Positions 1 through 13,700 of a stretch of 64,000 nucleotides of DNA are shown piece after piece. The position numbers and the translations under genes are program-made. Position 1 is the first letter of the stretch. Each line of letters begins with the position of its first letter. Below the pieces are notes generated by a model. It was not told the DNA's origin. It saw only the letters and a program-made list of their open reading frames with translations, and ran no database searches. This DNA comes from Pachyseris speciosa (Eukaryota > Cnidaria > Anthozoa > Scleractinia > Pachyseridae), in assembly GCA_016490735.1 (NCBI GenBank), contig JAEMWC010001505.1, positions 57,501 to 121,500 on the forward strand, read 5' to 3'.

Positions 1-419
1 TAGCCTACAGTTGAACGGTGAAACAGACCTGTCCTTAGCCGGTATTGCTCTAAGATGTTAAGAAATGTTTTGTTTTAAAAATTTATAGATGCAAACTAGC
101 GTTGGAGGTTCTTATTTACACAAAGTATTAAAGATTATTTAAAAAAAAAACCTGCCTCAATATTTAATTTTGCTTTTTAACATCTCCAAACTCAATTTGC
201 AAAGGCGTTTTTATTACCTTACTCAATAGAACGCTTAGTTTTAGGGGAAGGGTGGGATGGGGGTCCAAATCCGTAAATATCTGCGTTCATATCTCCGTTC
301 ATATTTTACAGCATTGGGTCTGTAGCTTGAGTGAGGTCAGATGGGTGATATGACAAGCAGACTATATGTAAATGCCAGTAGAAAAAGAATGCTTTTGGAG
401 CTCCGCTTTTAGGCTTGGC

Positions 420-422
<3 letters not shown>

Positions 423-482
<60 letters not shown>
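423..482. repeat. (AT)n microsatellite
   Basis: About 60 bp of uninterrupted AT dinucleotides. It sits in the 5' flank of the MACPF gene. No gene is seen in positions 1-1571 apart from the repeats and the TATA-like box listed here. Confidence 0.95.
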
Positions 483-485
<3 letters not shown>

Positions 486-721
486 GATATGTTTTTAGTA
501 TGGATACCTGGCACAGGTTATGACTGTGATTTCTAAATAAGGCGGCAGGTCCCTACGGTAGTTAGGAGGTTCTTGTCCAGTTAAAGGTCCTCTATTTTTT
601 CCTTATAACTTTTTAGATCCACTCTTCCTTCGATCTGCAGCCGTGGGCTTTGTCTGCAGTGGCGACCGTAAACTGGGAGAAATACCACACTACGAGGGGG
701 GGCCATCGTAAGGGCTTTCAT

Positions 722-1045
722 AAATTGTAGCGCTCACCCCCCGGGGGTTACTCCCTAAAATAGCCTATACGAGGAGGCTCCACCCGAAAGGGGTACCTTT
801 TTCACGCTCAGGTATATGAAAGTGTAGGGATTTCACGAGTCGAAGTATATGAAAGGGGATGCGAAATCTGTCATTTAGGTATTTAAAAGGGCTTCATTAA
901 AATCTTTCGAACACACATACTTATGACTGTACTGCTCTAATGGAAGGTATAGTAAAGGCGTACCATTTGTCAATGGAAGGTATATGAAAGGGGTATCTTT
1001 TCTTTCAAAAATCGTATATAAAAGGGTAAGGGGTCGGACCTCGTT
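722..1045. repeat. Degenerate interspersed repeat with GTATATGAAAGGGG-like units
   Basis: The stretch opens with a C/G-rich block and then carries the phrase 'gtatatgaaag' or close variants at irregular spacing (about 811, 843, 970, 1014). This looks like a decayed transposon remnant. A related C-rich, 'taaatagggt'-bearing stretch lies at 49440-49800. No coding potential is seen. Confidence 0.5.
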
Positions 1046-1448
1046 GAGGAGCCTAAAGAGCGTGCTAGTATTTTAGGATTTTTACGATACTGACATAATT
1101 TCAGGTCGTTTCCTTTGCCACTCTTTTGATGGCTCTTAGACAGGCGTTCAGAAAAGAAATGGTCTCGTGATATGCCACGTGATCAGAGTTAAGGGCAACG
1201 AAGGCTTCCTTTGTGCCGAATTTCGCTTCAGTGTCATTCCTCTGCCGTTACGTTACCAAACAAAAAAACCTTTTATGTAATAAAAGCCCCTGATCCAGGC
1301 CTTAAACTGCTTGAATATTTTAGCTTATGCTTTCTTCCCTAAAAGAACGGGGGAGAGATGCGAAAGGAGGAGAGACTCACAAATATAGCAAAAGAACTAG
1401 AGAACCCTCCCTCCACAGACGTCCTCTTAAAATTGACCTTGACTGCAG

Positions 1449-1455
1449 TATAAAG
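1449..1455 (+). promoter_or_regulatory. TATA-like box upstream of MACPF exon 1
   Basis: The sequence tataaag lies 117 bp before the signal-peptide ATG at 1572. It is the only good TATA match close to that start and would place initiation near 1480. This is inferred from sequence alone. Confidence 0.4.
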
Positions 1456-1571
1456 CACACTACCTGTCATAAGACGCTCATCTCACAATAGATATCAGAT
1501 GTCATCAAATTGCTCTGCAAATTTTTGCATAGAAATTCCTTTCATTTGTGATCTACTTAGATTTTTCGAAG

Positions 1572-1641
1572 ATGTTCCTCTTTATCGCCACCATGTTACT
1601 GGTTGGGCTGCCAAGTTCAAGGCCGAACAACAAAGCCGTAG
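1572..1641 (+). CDS. MACPF gene exon 1 (signal peptide)
   Basis: The ATG opens a run of hydrophobic residues (MFLFIATMLLVGL) followed by a small-residue region, a typical signal peptide. A gtaagaat donor follows at 1642. The exon ends in phase 1, which matches exon 2. Confidence 0.8.
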
Positions 1642-3188
1642 GTAAGAATGAAAAGTCTTAAATATGTACTAAAAGTACAACGTCATGTGGAGCGCGTTAG
1701 AAGGCCATTTTGCGCCTGTTGAAGGAGTTCATTTATTGTATCGTGGTACAAAAGAAAGGGCCAGTGAGTATGGAAAAAGCGGTGAAAAGAAAAAGAAAGC
1801 CAGTCTTTTTTTGCCCAACTTCGTTCTTCTCTCCCCGCTCGCCTTCTGAAAACCTCAAATTGCCTTACTTCATCACTGCTGTGACGAACGATTTCATTCA
1901 GCTGCGTCACCATCTGGGCACATCAATTCAGTACGGCAATCTTTCTTCAAAACGAAACACTAAGCGTCAGTATGAAAGGGGACGGAGATTAAGTAGATTC
2001 TTACTCGAGTAAATCAATTTCCCGTGCCAGTCTCCATTTGATATTAAAAAGGTCAATGAAGCTTGTTTATACGTCTCGCGCGGTCACGACAAGCGCACAC
2101 AGCACATATGTTAGATAGAGTTACAGTCACAATAACTGAAAACTGACCGTTTTGATATCATAGGTCTATCCTCTCATTTCTGTATCTGACACCTACAATA
2201 ATTCCCCTTACGTGCACAAGGTACCTCCGTCCCACAAGGGTGGGTAATATTACATGGTATAAACGCCAGAATGTGTCCTGAGGGGTTGTAGCCTATGGGA
2301 TCCAGGTAATGTTAACCCATTGGGTCTCAGCAGAGCACTGTGGGCAAGCCCATGCGGTGATCTGAATGAGAAGTGTTAATGGGATCTTGCCTACTATCAT
2401 TTGCAAGGGTAAATATTTAACACCTCGAGCATTCTATGCAGATGATGTGCTATGATGCTCGTGAAAGTTCCTGTTGTACTCGGTAATAGCGGCTTAATTT
2501 TCATGGGCACTGTTGATTCAGCTCTGTGCTAAGTGGCTTAAATAAGATTTAAGAGTGGCTAAGAAGGTTTTAAAAGATAAATCATACCCTGGTGATCTCA
2601 ATCAATAAAAAAAGATTGCTTATTGTCAACAATTAATGAAAATTAGTCATTGGATGCCCATCGCTATATTATCTACACGATCGATTAGCAGTTAAAGGGA
2701 CACTCAAATGAAGAATGATCCTCGCAGTTGTGAACGCAATTAATGCAATTGCGAAAAGAAGCCTGAAAAAAATTCAGGACTTCAACGGGGTTGAAGTCCT
2801 GAATTTTTTTCAGGCTTCTTTTCGCAATTGCATTAATTGCGTTCACAACTGCGAGGATCATTCTTCATTTGATTTCATTTCCGCAGTTCATATATGATTC
2901 ATTTCATATATCATTCACACTAAAGAGACACTGTTGCGTAATATGGATCTGAACGGAAACATATGTTTACAACAGAAGAACATTTTTTAATGTTTTAAAA
3001 AAACATTTTGCATTTTTCCTACGGAGTCCTTAATATGTGCATTGAAACTATTTGCCGTTGTCTATGACTTTTATTCACTTCATTTGTTATACATAAAAAA
3101 GAAATGCCTTTAAAGCCCGCAGTTAGCGCAGCTATTCTAGCGGGATACTTAACTGATACTGTTTAATAAGCTCACACACGCGCGCGCG

Positions 3189-3235
<47 letters not shown>

Positions 3236-6200
3236 ACACAGAAAGCTACGGATGGCTAGTAAGAAATAGATTGGAACTTAAAAAAGCTTTTTCAAGTTTC
3301 CTCATTGTGTCGGGAAAAAAATAGGAATAAAATAATACTACTTTTTCCGTCCAAGAAATAATTGCAAAGCTACCTCTTTGTGTTACACGGGCCATTCATG
3401 TAAGTCAGTAAAAGTACTCCCTCGCGATTTGAACAAACTTATAACAAGAATTGGCGTGACAGTTCCGCTTAAGCTCCGACAAGTGAATAATGATATCCCT
3501 ACGTCATGAGACATACAGGTTGCAAGATTTTAAAATTAAGAAGATAATCGTCTTGATGCTTGCACGAATTCTCCTAATTAATTTTATAGTGCCTAAGTTG
3601 TTAATGTATAGTTGTTCGACTAAAGTGTTCGACTAAAGTGAAAATCGAGTAAAGTGAAAATCAAGAAACGCCGATGATCGCTTGAAACAAACTGCTCCTC
3701 AGTATAGGAGGTACCACTCATGAAAAAGGCAAGGATCAACAACAAATAACGTGCTTTCAGTTTGTTATATGTATATTCAGTGACATGTTAAGACGTTTTT
3801 ATGAATATCAATTAGGCCTTAGAGAACTCCAACTTCAGATGTTTCCGTAAATAAGCCTCACTCTCGATTTTTGACTTGAATTTTGAGAAAAAAGGTACGG
3901 CTTATACTGTGGACGTTTTTCTGGGGCGCAGTGCGTTTCTGACTTTTAATGAGAAATAAGTGGTTATTCTCACTCAACTCCAAAGCTCTAAAGTAGTAGC
4001 TAAGCACTGTTCTTTCTTCTTCATCCGTAGCTAATTCTGACCCAAGTAAATACTGCGGCTGCAGTGAGGAGAACCTTCCGAAATGCGGCTGGTGTGTGGA
4101 TTTGGAAGAAATCATTGAACAGAACTATACCGGTACACAGTCATTCTCATTGCGTAATCAGAAAACTGTGAAGTAGAGTTGTCTGCTGAATGTATTAGTC
4201 ATCACCCACCCCCTGAATTGAGAACAGTGGAACCTCGATTTAACGAACCTCTATATAACGAAGTACTCGATATAACGAACGATATTCGTCAGCCCGACCT
4301 TTTAAAATGTATGGGAAAGGATCTCAGTATAACGAACCCTTAGCTTTATATAAATGACGAACCAGTTTCCCTACTCCCTTGGCACTTCGTTAAATCGAGG
4401 TTCCATTGCAATGAGGTTTTAACTGTTGTGGTCAAGGTACCATCGGATGATCATTGTTGGCAGATAAATGGTGTTCTGAGAACAAATATTAGCCCAGAAA
4501 GCTATGTAACAAAAATCAAGTAAGGAGGGTTTAAAAGTTTTGACAAATTTACCTCATCTCTAATATTGACGCCTTTTTTGTTTAACATACTGAGCTTACC
4601 AATAACATGCGAAACCCAACTTGTGATTATTTCTTTAAACTACAGTTAACTGACGTTCGATCTCACCTTAGAGAAGAATTGTAATGTGTGTAATGTGATA
4701 TGTGCGGTGTATAAAGTTATTACCATAACTGTTACAAAGACAGCAGCAAAACACGGACTCCCAAATTACAGAAACCAATTACAATCCCGACCTCCAATTA
4801 CGGAACACTAAGTGACCTTTTGACTCCGACAGAAACAAAATGTATGAAGACTATAATAGAGATTAACGGCAGTAAAACACGTAACCATTCGTTGGGTTTC
4901 ACGTGCTATTAGGCGGACACATACATCTCGTATAGCCTAACACATCTGTTCGAACGCCAAGTTTCGGCGTGAATTGAAATTTAACACGACGGAATATATA
5001 TATTTTTTATGTCATGTCACTCGAAATCTAGTGTTAAATTCTAGTCAAGACAAATTGCTCAGAAAACGTTTGGAACCGTCGGCAGGAATCGAACATTCAA
5101 CTTGGCTGATTATCAGTCGAACGTCTTACCACTGACCTCTGGGTGACTCGTCGTGAGCAAGCTCGCTCACCTTGGTTGTTAGGGACCAACACATCACTTT
5201 ATATTCCAAGGGCGCGTTTTTTTATCCACAATTCTGAAATAAGAATGGTTAGTACGGAATGCTAGGAATAATTCGGATTGTCTGCATAAAAAACGCCCGT
5301 CGAGATGCACGGTCCTGGCACGGGTAAACATTGCGTAACAAATATGGTGGCCAACGAAGAGGCTGCCATTGCAGCCCTTAATCGCAGCAATTTTCCTTGT
5401 AAATAAAGAGGATGAAGAAACTAGGGAGACTGTGTTGGATTTGCCGAATGTTTTGGCAGTCGTATATACAAAGGAGAGTAGCCATTTTTCTTCATGTCGT
5501 CGGCAATCATTTGCCAAATTGCCTTTTTCTTGTACGAAAAACCACTGAAAAAAAACCTCGCACTTTTGGTACAATGAAATTAGAAGCAATGTTTCATTGT
5601 GTCCAACAGTGTAACCTGATTTTTTCTCCGGTAGAGACGTACTTGAATCCGCAGCTCTCATCTCGCCGTCCGCCATCTTGTATTTTCATTCACAGCATTC
5701 TCTTAATTCTGCCCCTTAGAGCAGAATGAATAGAATGGCGTTCTGTCCATTACGTAATAGGAATGCGGAATAGAAAAACCATCGCGTTTTACGTTCTGGC
5801 CGTTCTCATTCCAGTATTGTGAATAAAAAACGTCCCCCAAAATTCAGACCGTGGGTTCCATTCCCGTTGGGGGTTCTGAAATTTATCGATCTGAGCCATT
5901 AAATCTGAAACAGAATATTAATTCTTTGTCTAATTCATTTTCGTTAAACAGAGTTAAATTCCGAGTAATTTGCATTCCCTACTTCAAATGTAGGCATTAA
6001 AAAGAAAGAGAAAGATGCATCTCAAAGTAAGATCAAAGATTCCTCAATGCAAGGCAACAGTCTACTCTCAAGCCTCTTCACTGGATCGAGTAATGAAATG
6101 CCTAATCAGCACTCCATTCAGGTAAATGAAAAGGATGAACTAATGGAGCGGATAGGATAAAGAAATAAGGACTAGTCCTAACGTCGCGCTACTGCAGTGC

Positions 6201-9200
6201 TGAACTCAAATGAATTTAACCCGGCAGTGGCACGACTACAGCACGGTACTGGTTCAAACGCCGAATTTTATTCAGTCCCGCCAAATTCAAAATACAACAA
6301 AACAATAAAACAACCTAAAGTAACTTAAAACACATTAACCTAATTTATGAATTCAGTTCGGCACGATAAGAGTACGCCGTTTGAAACCAAGTCGCGTTTC
6401 TGCCTGCGGCACGACAAGGCCTGCTGTGCTCAATACACCTTATTCCAAAATGGCGGCCGCTCGGAATGATCTGGGAGAGCAGCACGGAAACGAGGCATCG
6501 AGGGCCGGCGTGAAAATCTTGTGGTGTTTACATATGGTAATCGTGTGCGATCATGCTTCAAAATTGCTCTATTCCATTCTGTCCTAAGAATATTTATGTG
6601 GAAAAATGGTGTGAAAATCTCTTATCAGAAGTTTCCAGAAGACCGACGTGTAATGTGTTCAAGCCGAATGGATTGTTGCCATACGAAGGAATCTTGGATT
6701 AACTTTAAGTGACGAAACACTCGATCAAGGGTATGTTTGCGCCACTTCAAGTCTTCGGGTTATATTTGTTCGTTTGCTGGTCGCGAGAAAACTTTGAAAA
6801 CTACTGCTGTACCATCCGCTTTTCCATGAAAGAAGTGTTCGCTCGTAAAACGAAAAGCACAAAAGCATAGTAGTCCGATCAAACGAAAAAGACTGAGGAA
6901 AACCTCAGCAACTCCTGACCTACTGTCATCAACCAAGACATCGTGATTCAGATATTTCTCCTGATAGAGATTCTAGGGAGCTATAAAACGACTGTGAGAA
7001 AGCTATCCATGATCTAGACTGTGAGAAAGCCGAGCTTACTGAAAAACTCCTACAATTCGAGGCGGATATTTCCAAGATTTACAATCGAAAGTATTTAACG
7101 TCGATACATTTATGAAGTCAGTTAAAGATTTAGCTTTTTATTCTGGATTTCCCAATAGAGACATTTTAAAGAGTAGAATTAACTTTAAGTGACGAAACAC
7201 TCGATCAAGGGTATGTTTGCGCCACTTCAAGTCTTCGGGTTATATTTGTTCGTTTGCTGGTCGCGAGAAAACTTTGAAAACTACTGCTGTACCATCCGCT
7301 TTTCCATGAAAGAAGTGTTCGCTCATAAAACGAAAAGCACAAAAGCATAGTAGTCCGATCAAACGAAAAAGACTGAGGAAAACCTCAGCAACTCCTGACC
7401 TACTGTTATCAACCAAGACATCGTGATTCAGATATTTCTCCTGATAGAGATTCTAGGGAGCTATAAAACGACTGTGAGAAAGCTATCCATGATCTAGACT
7501 GTGAGAAAGCCGAGCTTACTGAAAAACTCCTACAATTCGAGGCGGATATTTCCAAGATTTACAATCGAAAGTATTTAGCGTCGATACATTTATGAAGTCA
7601 GTTAAAGATTTAGCTTTTTATTCTGGATTTCCTAATAGAGACATTTTAAAGAGTATAATTCAGTATTTAAATCCAGTAAAAGAAGGTGAAAACACTAATT
7701 ATTGGCATTCACCTTCTCATGATGTAGCAAATATGAATTAGAGAAATGATGAAGATGCCCCTGAACAAGGAAGACCAAGGCAATAAGCCTGGATTAATTT
7801 TATGTTTCTAAAGGTCAGCATCATTTCAGTATGACCCTCAAGGGCAAAGATCAATGACCACATGCCTGCTGAATCCGTCTACCAGGATCATAATTGACTG
7901 CAGTGAGCTCTGCTGTCAAATGCCTAAGAGTCTTCGTTTAAACAGTGATCTTTTTATAGCTTGTATAAAAACTGGCATACCAATCAGAAGGAGCTCATTG
8001 GAATCTCACCTGCGGGTGCCAAAACATTTATTAGTCAACTTTCCATGGGGCACTTTTTATTGGAACCAAAGGTCAAATGACCTCTGAGGAAGTTGTGCAA
8101 ACACAACAAATTGTCTCCCTTCAAATCCACATGGAGTGTGTGAACAACAAGACAAAAAACTTCCACATATGGGACAGTGTAGTGCATTTACTCTGTTTAG
8201 TGTTGTCAGTCAAATGTGGTGTGTTTTTAAGCATAAGCACATAACTCGCGTACAGGCAACATGACCATTTATTTTCAGTTTGCTGACTACTTTGAACTAT
8301 TATTTCTGATTTTCTGAACTACATTTCCGAGAAAAAAAAACTTAATTGAAATCTCCTGTTTAGCGTTCCAAGCAAATAAAATCTTGGTTAAGTTAATCCC
8401 GGGTAAATATTTTTTCTACATGTTTGTAGTGTTGTAGTCAGCTTCCCTGGGCCCAGTTGCTCGAAGCATCGTTAGCGCTAACCCGGGTTAAAAACCATCT
8501 TATGACAACTGAACTTATAGGCTTTAATACATCTTAATGAATGATTAGCGCTAAACTCAGCCTGAAAAGCTCTTTACCGGCTCAGTCGTTATATGCCGGT
8601 CATAGATGAGATTTTCGTCCGGGTCGATTAGAAGATAGTCGGTCTTTTAATTCAAATGATACTCATTCACGCTGTAAAAGAACGAAGCAAATGAGATACT
8701 TAATTGACCTTAGCAGCCTTAGCAAGGTCGGCGTTTCCGACAGCAAAATAACTATATCACTTACCGCTTACAAAATTGTGCTTTGGTGATTACGTAAACC
8801 TTTACAAGAATCACCACGACACTTGAACCAAAATTTTAGTTAAGCATTTTTCAACTGATTAGGATCCAATCCGTTCAATGAACTGCCAGGTATGTCTTCA
8901 ATTCTCCTGATAGATACTACGAACGCCATTGCTGTTTACATGCTTGACTTTGACTTGGCCCTCGATGCCTCGTTTCCGCGCTGCTCTCCCCAGATCATTC
9001 CGAGCGGCCGCCATTTTGGAATAAGGTGTATAGTTGTGCCGAACTTATTCAGTCAACATGCCGAGCTGAATAACTTCAAACGTCGTGCTTCTTCCGTGCT
9101 TAACTCTTGAATTTAGTTGGGCAAGGCAATAGCGCGATGTTTGTAACGGGCCTAAGTGTACTTGTAAGAACCACCGAAACATTTTCATTGTTTTTAATCA

Positions 9201-9895
9201 TTTTGGATTCAATTTTGAGACGGTTTTAGAAGTAACCAAGAAGCCGAGAAATCCTAGATTACGGATACAAGGCGCCGGCCATCCAGAAAGACTAACGTTT
9301 TGGATACGCTTTTTGTAGATGCCGAGTTTCATTTTCCCACCGTAAAGTGTCTTTTAGTTTGTAAAGGAATAACTTTCAACAGACACAAACAGCTTCACCA
9401 ATGATTGCAGATACTTTGGAACCGATGCGAATATTAAAAGCGCTCAAAGATTTAGTGACCTTGACAGAAGGGCTGTTATGAAAAACTGGACTGTTAATTT
9501 GGCAGATTTCCAGTATTTTTGTTGACAAGCCGGGCAAAGGCTATCAGCTCATATACCTGTTGTTACAAATACAGTCAATAAACGAGTCAGCTTTAAATCT
9601 ATGTGAAAACAAAATTTACGTGGAACTGGGGAAACTTAAGTGGCCAATTTAGAACATTGTCTACAAACGAAATTAGCAATAAATTTAAAATTGCATCCAA
9701 AATACAAATGTTAATTGAACTTATTACTGTGAATGATATATGAAATGAATCATATATGAACTGCGGAAATGAAATCAAATGAAAAAATGATCCTCGCAGT
9801 TGTGAACGCAATTTATGCAATTGCGAAAAGAAGCCTGAACAAATTCAGGACTTCAACGGGGTTTGAACCCGTGACCTCGCGATTACCGGTGCGAT

Positions 9896-9936
<41 letters not shown>

Positions 9937-10219
9937 AGGTCAATTGTGGGTTCATATGATCCCGTGAAAGAAATGAGTGTGAATGATATATGAAATGAAT
10001 CATATATGAACTGCGGAAATGAAATCAAATGAAGAATGATCCTCGCAGTTGTGAAGTCCTGAATTTGTTCAGGCTTCTTTTCGCAATTGCATAAATTGCG
10101 TTCACAACTGCGAGGATCATTCTTCATTTGATTTCATTTCCGCAGTTCATATATGATTCATTTCATGTATCATTCACACTCATTTCTTTCACGGGATCAT
10201 ATGAACCCACAATTGACCT

Positions 10220-10260
<41 letters not shown>

Positions 10261-10471
10261 ATCGCACCGGTAATCGCGAGGTCACGGGTTCAAACCCCGT
10301 TGAAGTCCTGAATTTGTTCAGGCTTCTTTTCGCAATTGCATAAATAGCATTCACAACTGCGAGGATCATTCTTCATTTGATTTCATTTCCGCAGTTCATA
10401 TATGATTCATTTCATATATCATTCACACTCATTTCTTTCACGGGATCATATGAACCCACAATTGACCTGCT

Positions 10472-10508
<37 letters not shown>

Positions 10509-10725
10509 ATCGCACCGGTTATCGCGAGGTCACGGGTTCAAACCCGTTGAAGTCCTGAATTTGTTCAGGCTTCTTTTCGCAATTGCATAAATAGCATTCA
10601 CAACTGCGAGGATCATTTTTCATTTGATTTCATTTCCGCAGTTCATATATGATTCATTTCATATATCATTCACACTCATTTCTTTCACGGGATCATATGA
10701 ACCCACAATTGACCTGCTCCCAACC

Positions 10726-10756
<31 letters not shown>

Positions 10757-13700
10757 ATCGCACCGGTAATCGCGAGGTCACGGGTTCAAACCCCGTTGAA
10801 GTCCTGAATTTGTTCAGGCTTCTTTTCGCAATTGCATAAATTGCGTTCACAACTGCGAGGATCATTCTTCATTTGATGAACTTATTACTGCTGAGTATTT
10901 CAGAGCTGTCAAGAAGCAGTAATGAGAACGTTTTTTGTGTCTGCTGCATAATCATGCGTTCCCTGCTAGCAGAGGTCTCTGGCTGCGAGAAAGGAGAGAG
11001 ACCTCTGCCGGTACCCGACGAGTTTCCTGTCACGCAAGAGCGAGCGTTCCCTTGACAACGAATGACGTATTTTTCACGTGCGACCTTACTCAGCAGACCG
11101 GTTTGCGCGTGAAATTTGCAAGTTCACAACAAACTACAATAAAAGTGTCTGATGTCCGAGATGAAATTTATTCTCCTGAAACACTAGTAAACCCAGCCGT
11201 CACAGAAAAATACCTTCTCCGAGTTCGGGAACTATGTTGACAACAAGCTCCAAATGCTCCGGGCTCCGTCACATATGCGCCGCATATGTGACGCATATGT
11301 AATCCGAAGTAATCGGATTACTTTGCCTTCAAGAGATGGAAAGTCACCTTCGATCGTGATAGCTTTGATTCCGACAGTCTTTCACACGATCATATCTGGT
11401 CCTTAATGAGGAAATTCAACGGAGACACGACCAAAACTAGTGGCTTGGGAGAGTAGACTTGCAAACTTGACAACTCTGCGGCTAAACCAGTTGGAAAATC
11501 AAAGATTTTCCGTAGCCTGTGGGAAAACACGTAAATGTATCGCTTTTGTTCAAGAACGCAATAATAGCTTTCTTCTGGACTGGTGTTATATCCTTCATAT
11601 TGTGACTGTTGAGGGAAGAAATGGCCGCTTTAAAAGCTCGATCGAAGTGCATTTTGCTATCAGTCAAAGACGCCATTACGATTGTAGTACAGTGGGCTCA
11701 GAAGTTTTCAGCAGAGAATAGAAACAGAGCAAGCGCATTCCTGTTTAACGGAAACCGGTTTTCAAAAACCGGTTAGTTTCGTCCAAGAATGTGGTCGGCG
11801 GCTACGTGAAAGAACTCGTCGGGCACCGGCAGAGGTCTCTCTCCTTTCTCGCCGCCAGAGACCTCTGCTAGCGGAGAAAATTATGCGCAGACACAATGAT
11901 ATGCTGTAAGTGGAAGATAACTACTTCATGTAACTAAAGGTGTTCGAGATATTCATGAGATTTTACTGAGTTTCATCTTTGTGAAGGCTTACATGAAATG
12001 TTTTCGGTGGGTAATACCAATCAATTGTTTCTCGGATATATTTCGGTACTCCAACAGAGAAACCGATGGCAATCGCAGCCAATCGAATGTTAGATAACAC
12101 GACAACTTCAGAACCAAATTAAGAAACCGATGAGAATGGCAATCGGAGCCAATCGAATGTGAGAAAGTGACAACCACGATAGTCCATGCAATGTGCTGTT
12201 CGGGTAAACGGAACTTCTCTGTGAGGCGGGTGTTTTAGGTAAACGCAGGCGAACTTCACAGTGGGGTGAGTGTTTTTTGCTTTCCTAACCTTACTTTTGT
12301 GATGGGTATCTTTAAATTGATTTCCTCAGTATGCTAGACCTTTCGAACTACCTTTCCGGCGGAATGAAAGGCTTTGAAAAATGCTTTCAAGTCGAATCCC
12401 GGCGCCGACAGTCAGTCGATCAGTCTCCACGCCATGTTGCGAGTCACTACTGTCGACAGGATACAAATTGACACAATAAAGCTTTACGAGCCTTTTTTGG
12501 GGAAAGAAAAATCCCTTTGGGGATCAAATCAGCCCCATCTGGGGAAAGAGAAACCCCTCGAAGGATTCTGTTCTGTTCTGTTCTTTGTGGGAATTATTGC
12601 GCCCCAATGTAATTTTCGTAACTACCTAAGGGTCGGTTTTGTGCAATCATTGAATGCAATACCTAGCGTTCACAATCACCAAATCCTGCAGCTGTAAACA
12701 GAGTATCTAACCACAACATCACTTATCACTTTGAATTAAGCTGCATTTGTCAATTCATATTTTCTAACTCGGTGGTGGTGCATTCTTTCTGATCAACCAG
12801 CTGACCAAGGATTGTAAACATTTGAAGTGAGTGGATCCACTTGTTTCAGCTGAAACACTTATTCAAGCAACACCAGCAGTTATCACAGAATGCCGGAACT
12901 GTCATCTGAAACAAAAAGTAGCATCCACTAAAGTACATTGGTATGCCACTGTATTGTTCAAGAATGACAATAACAAACACTTTCAACTTACAGTCTTCAA
13001 TACAGCTGTTAAAGAAATCAGTTCTTTTAAAAAAGGAATTGCTGAGCTCACTGAGGATGACGTAACAACAATTTTCCTTAGCCTACCATCTGTCATCACA
13101 GTTGCATTCAACAATAAGTCCAAGATTGTAACAAAAATTGCAACCAAGTAACCAAAAATGTAACATAGAGATCTGCTTAGTGAACCTGTTTGACATTGAA
13201 AGAAAAGAACTTATTTTCACTCTCACTTACATTTTCAGTTGTGTTACCACGTGGATTACTGTATAAAAATAATATTTCTAGTTGGAGCCTAAAAATCTTT
13301 ATCACCCGCTTGAGTTGTGCATTTACTTCGGTGGTGTTAGGTTTCAGTTACTGTTTTTAAATACCTATTATCAGCAATTCAAAAATACCACACTCAGTGA
13401 GATATTTCCTTCAATTAAATTTAACTTAAACATAGCATAAGCGATGCCCAAATTTATCAATGTGACATTAAAAAATTATGTGGTGTTTTTAAGATTTACT
13501 ATTATTTTAACCATTTATGTTGTAACCAGCCAAATGTTGTTCATCCAACGGTTGTTTTCAAGCCCTTATATTATAAGCTGCCCGTTACAGTTGTTTATAT
13601 TGTGAAGTTACTTGTATACAGTAAATAAAGTACATGGTTCAATTGCCAGTTGCATTTCTTGCTTGTAGATAGTAGATAAAAATACAGCCACCGCTATTAG

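Larger units (their letters stand above)
6170..9160 (+). mobile_element. Decayed THAP/DDE_Tnp_4 (ISL2EU-like) transposon
   Basis: Inverted sequence lies near both ends (6435-6505 against 8960-9030, about 70 bp and near-identical, including ccaaaatggcggccgctcg), with weaker similarity out to about 6180 and 9150. Inside, fragments on the plus strand resemble a THAP-type N-terminus (6600-6720) and a DDE_Tnp_4 catalytic region (7880-8050, pieces such as IIDCSELCCQMPKSLRLNSD). All frames are broken. A 480-bp piece is tandemly duplicated inside it. Assignment to ISL2EU is by memory of the family architecture. Confidence 0.55.
9725..10875. repeat. tRNA-Thr repeat array, 248-bp period
   Basis: Three plus-strand units (tRNA starts at 10235, 10483 and 10731, exactly 248 bp apart) and one minus-strand unit (9849-9921) share long flanks containing 'gcgttcacaactgcgagg' and 'atcatatgaacccac'. 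The head-to-head junction near 10025-10130 forms another hairpin. This is a tRNA-derived tandem repeat family; the hairpin at 2704-2872 comes from the same family. Confidence 0.85.

Noticed and set aside
5194..5729. Opposed open frames of 160 and 105 codons
   Set aside because: They overlap each other antisense, show no domain features, and have no splice or promoter support.
9769..9993. Open frames with GFEPVTSRLPVRCSNQLSYEAT (also 10163-10369 and 10659-10865)
   Set aside because: These are translations of the antisense of tRNA-Thr bodies, a classic artefact, not proteins.
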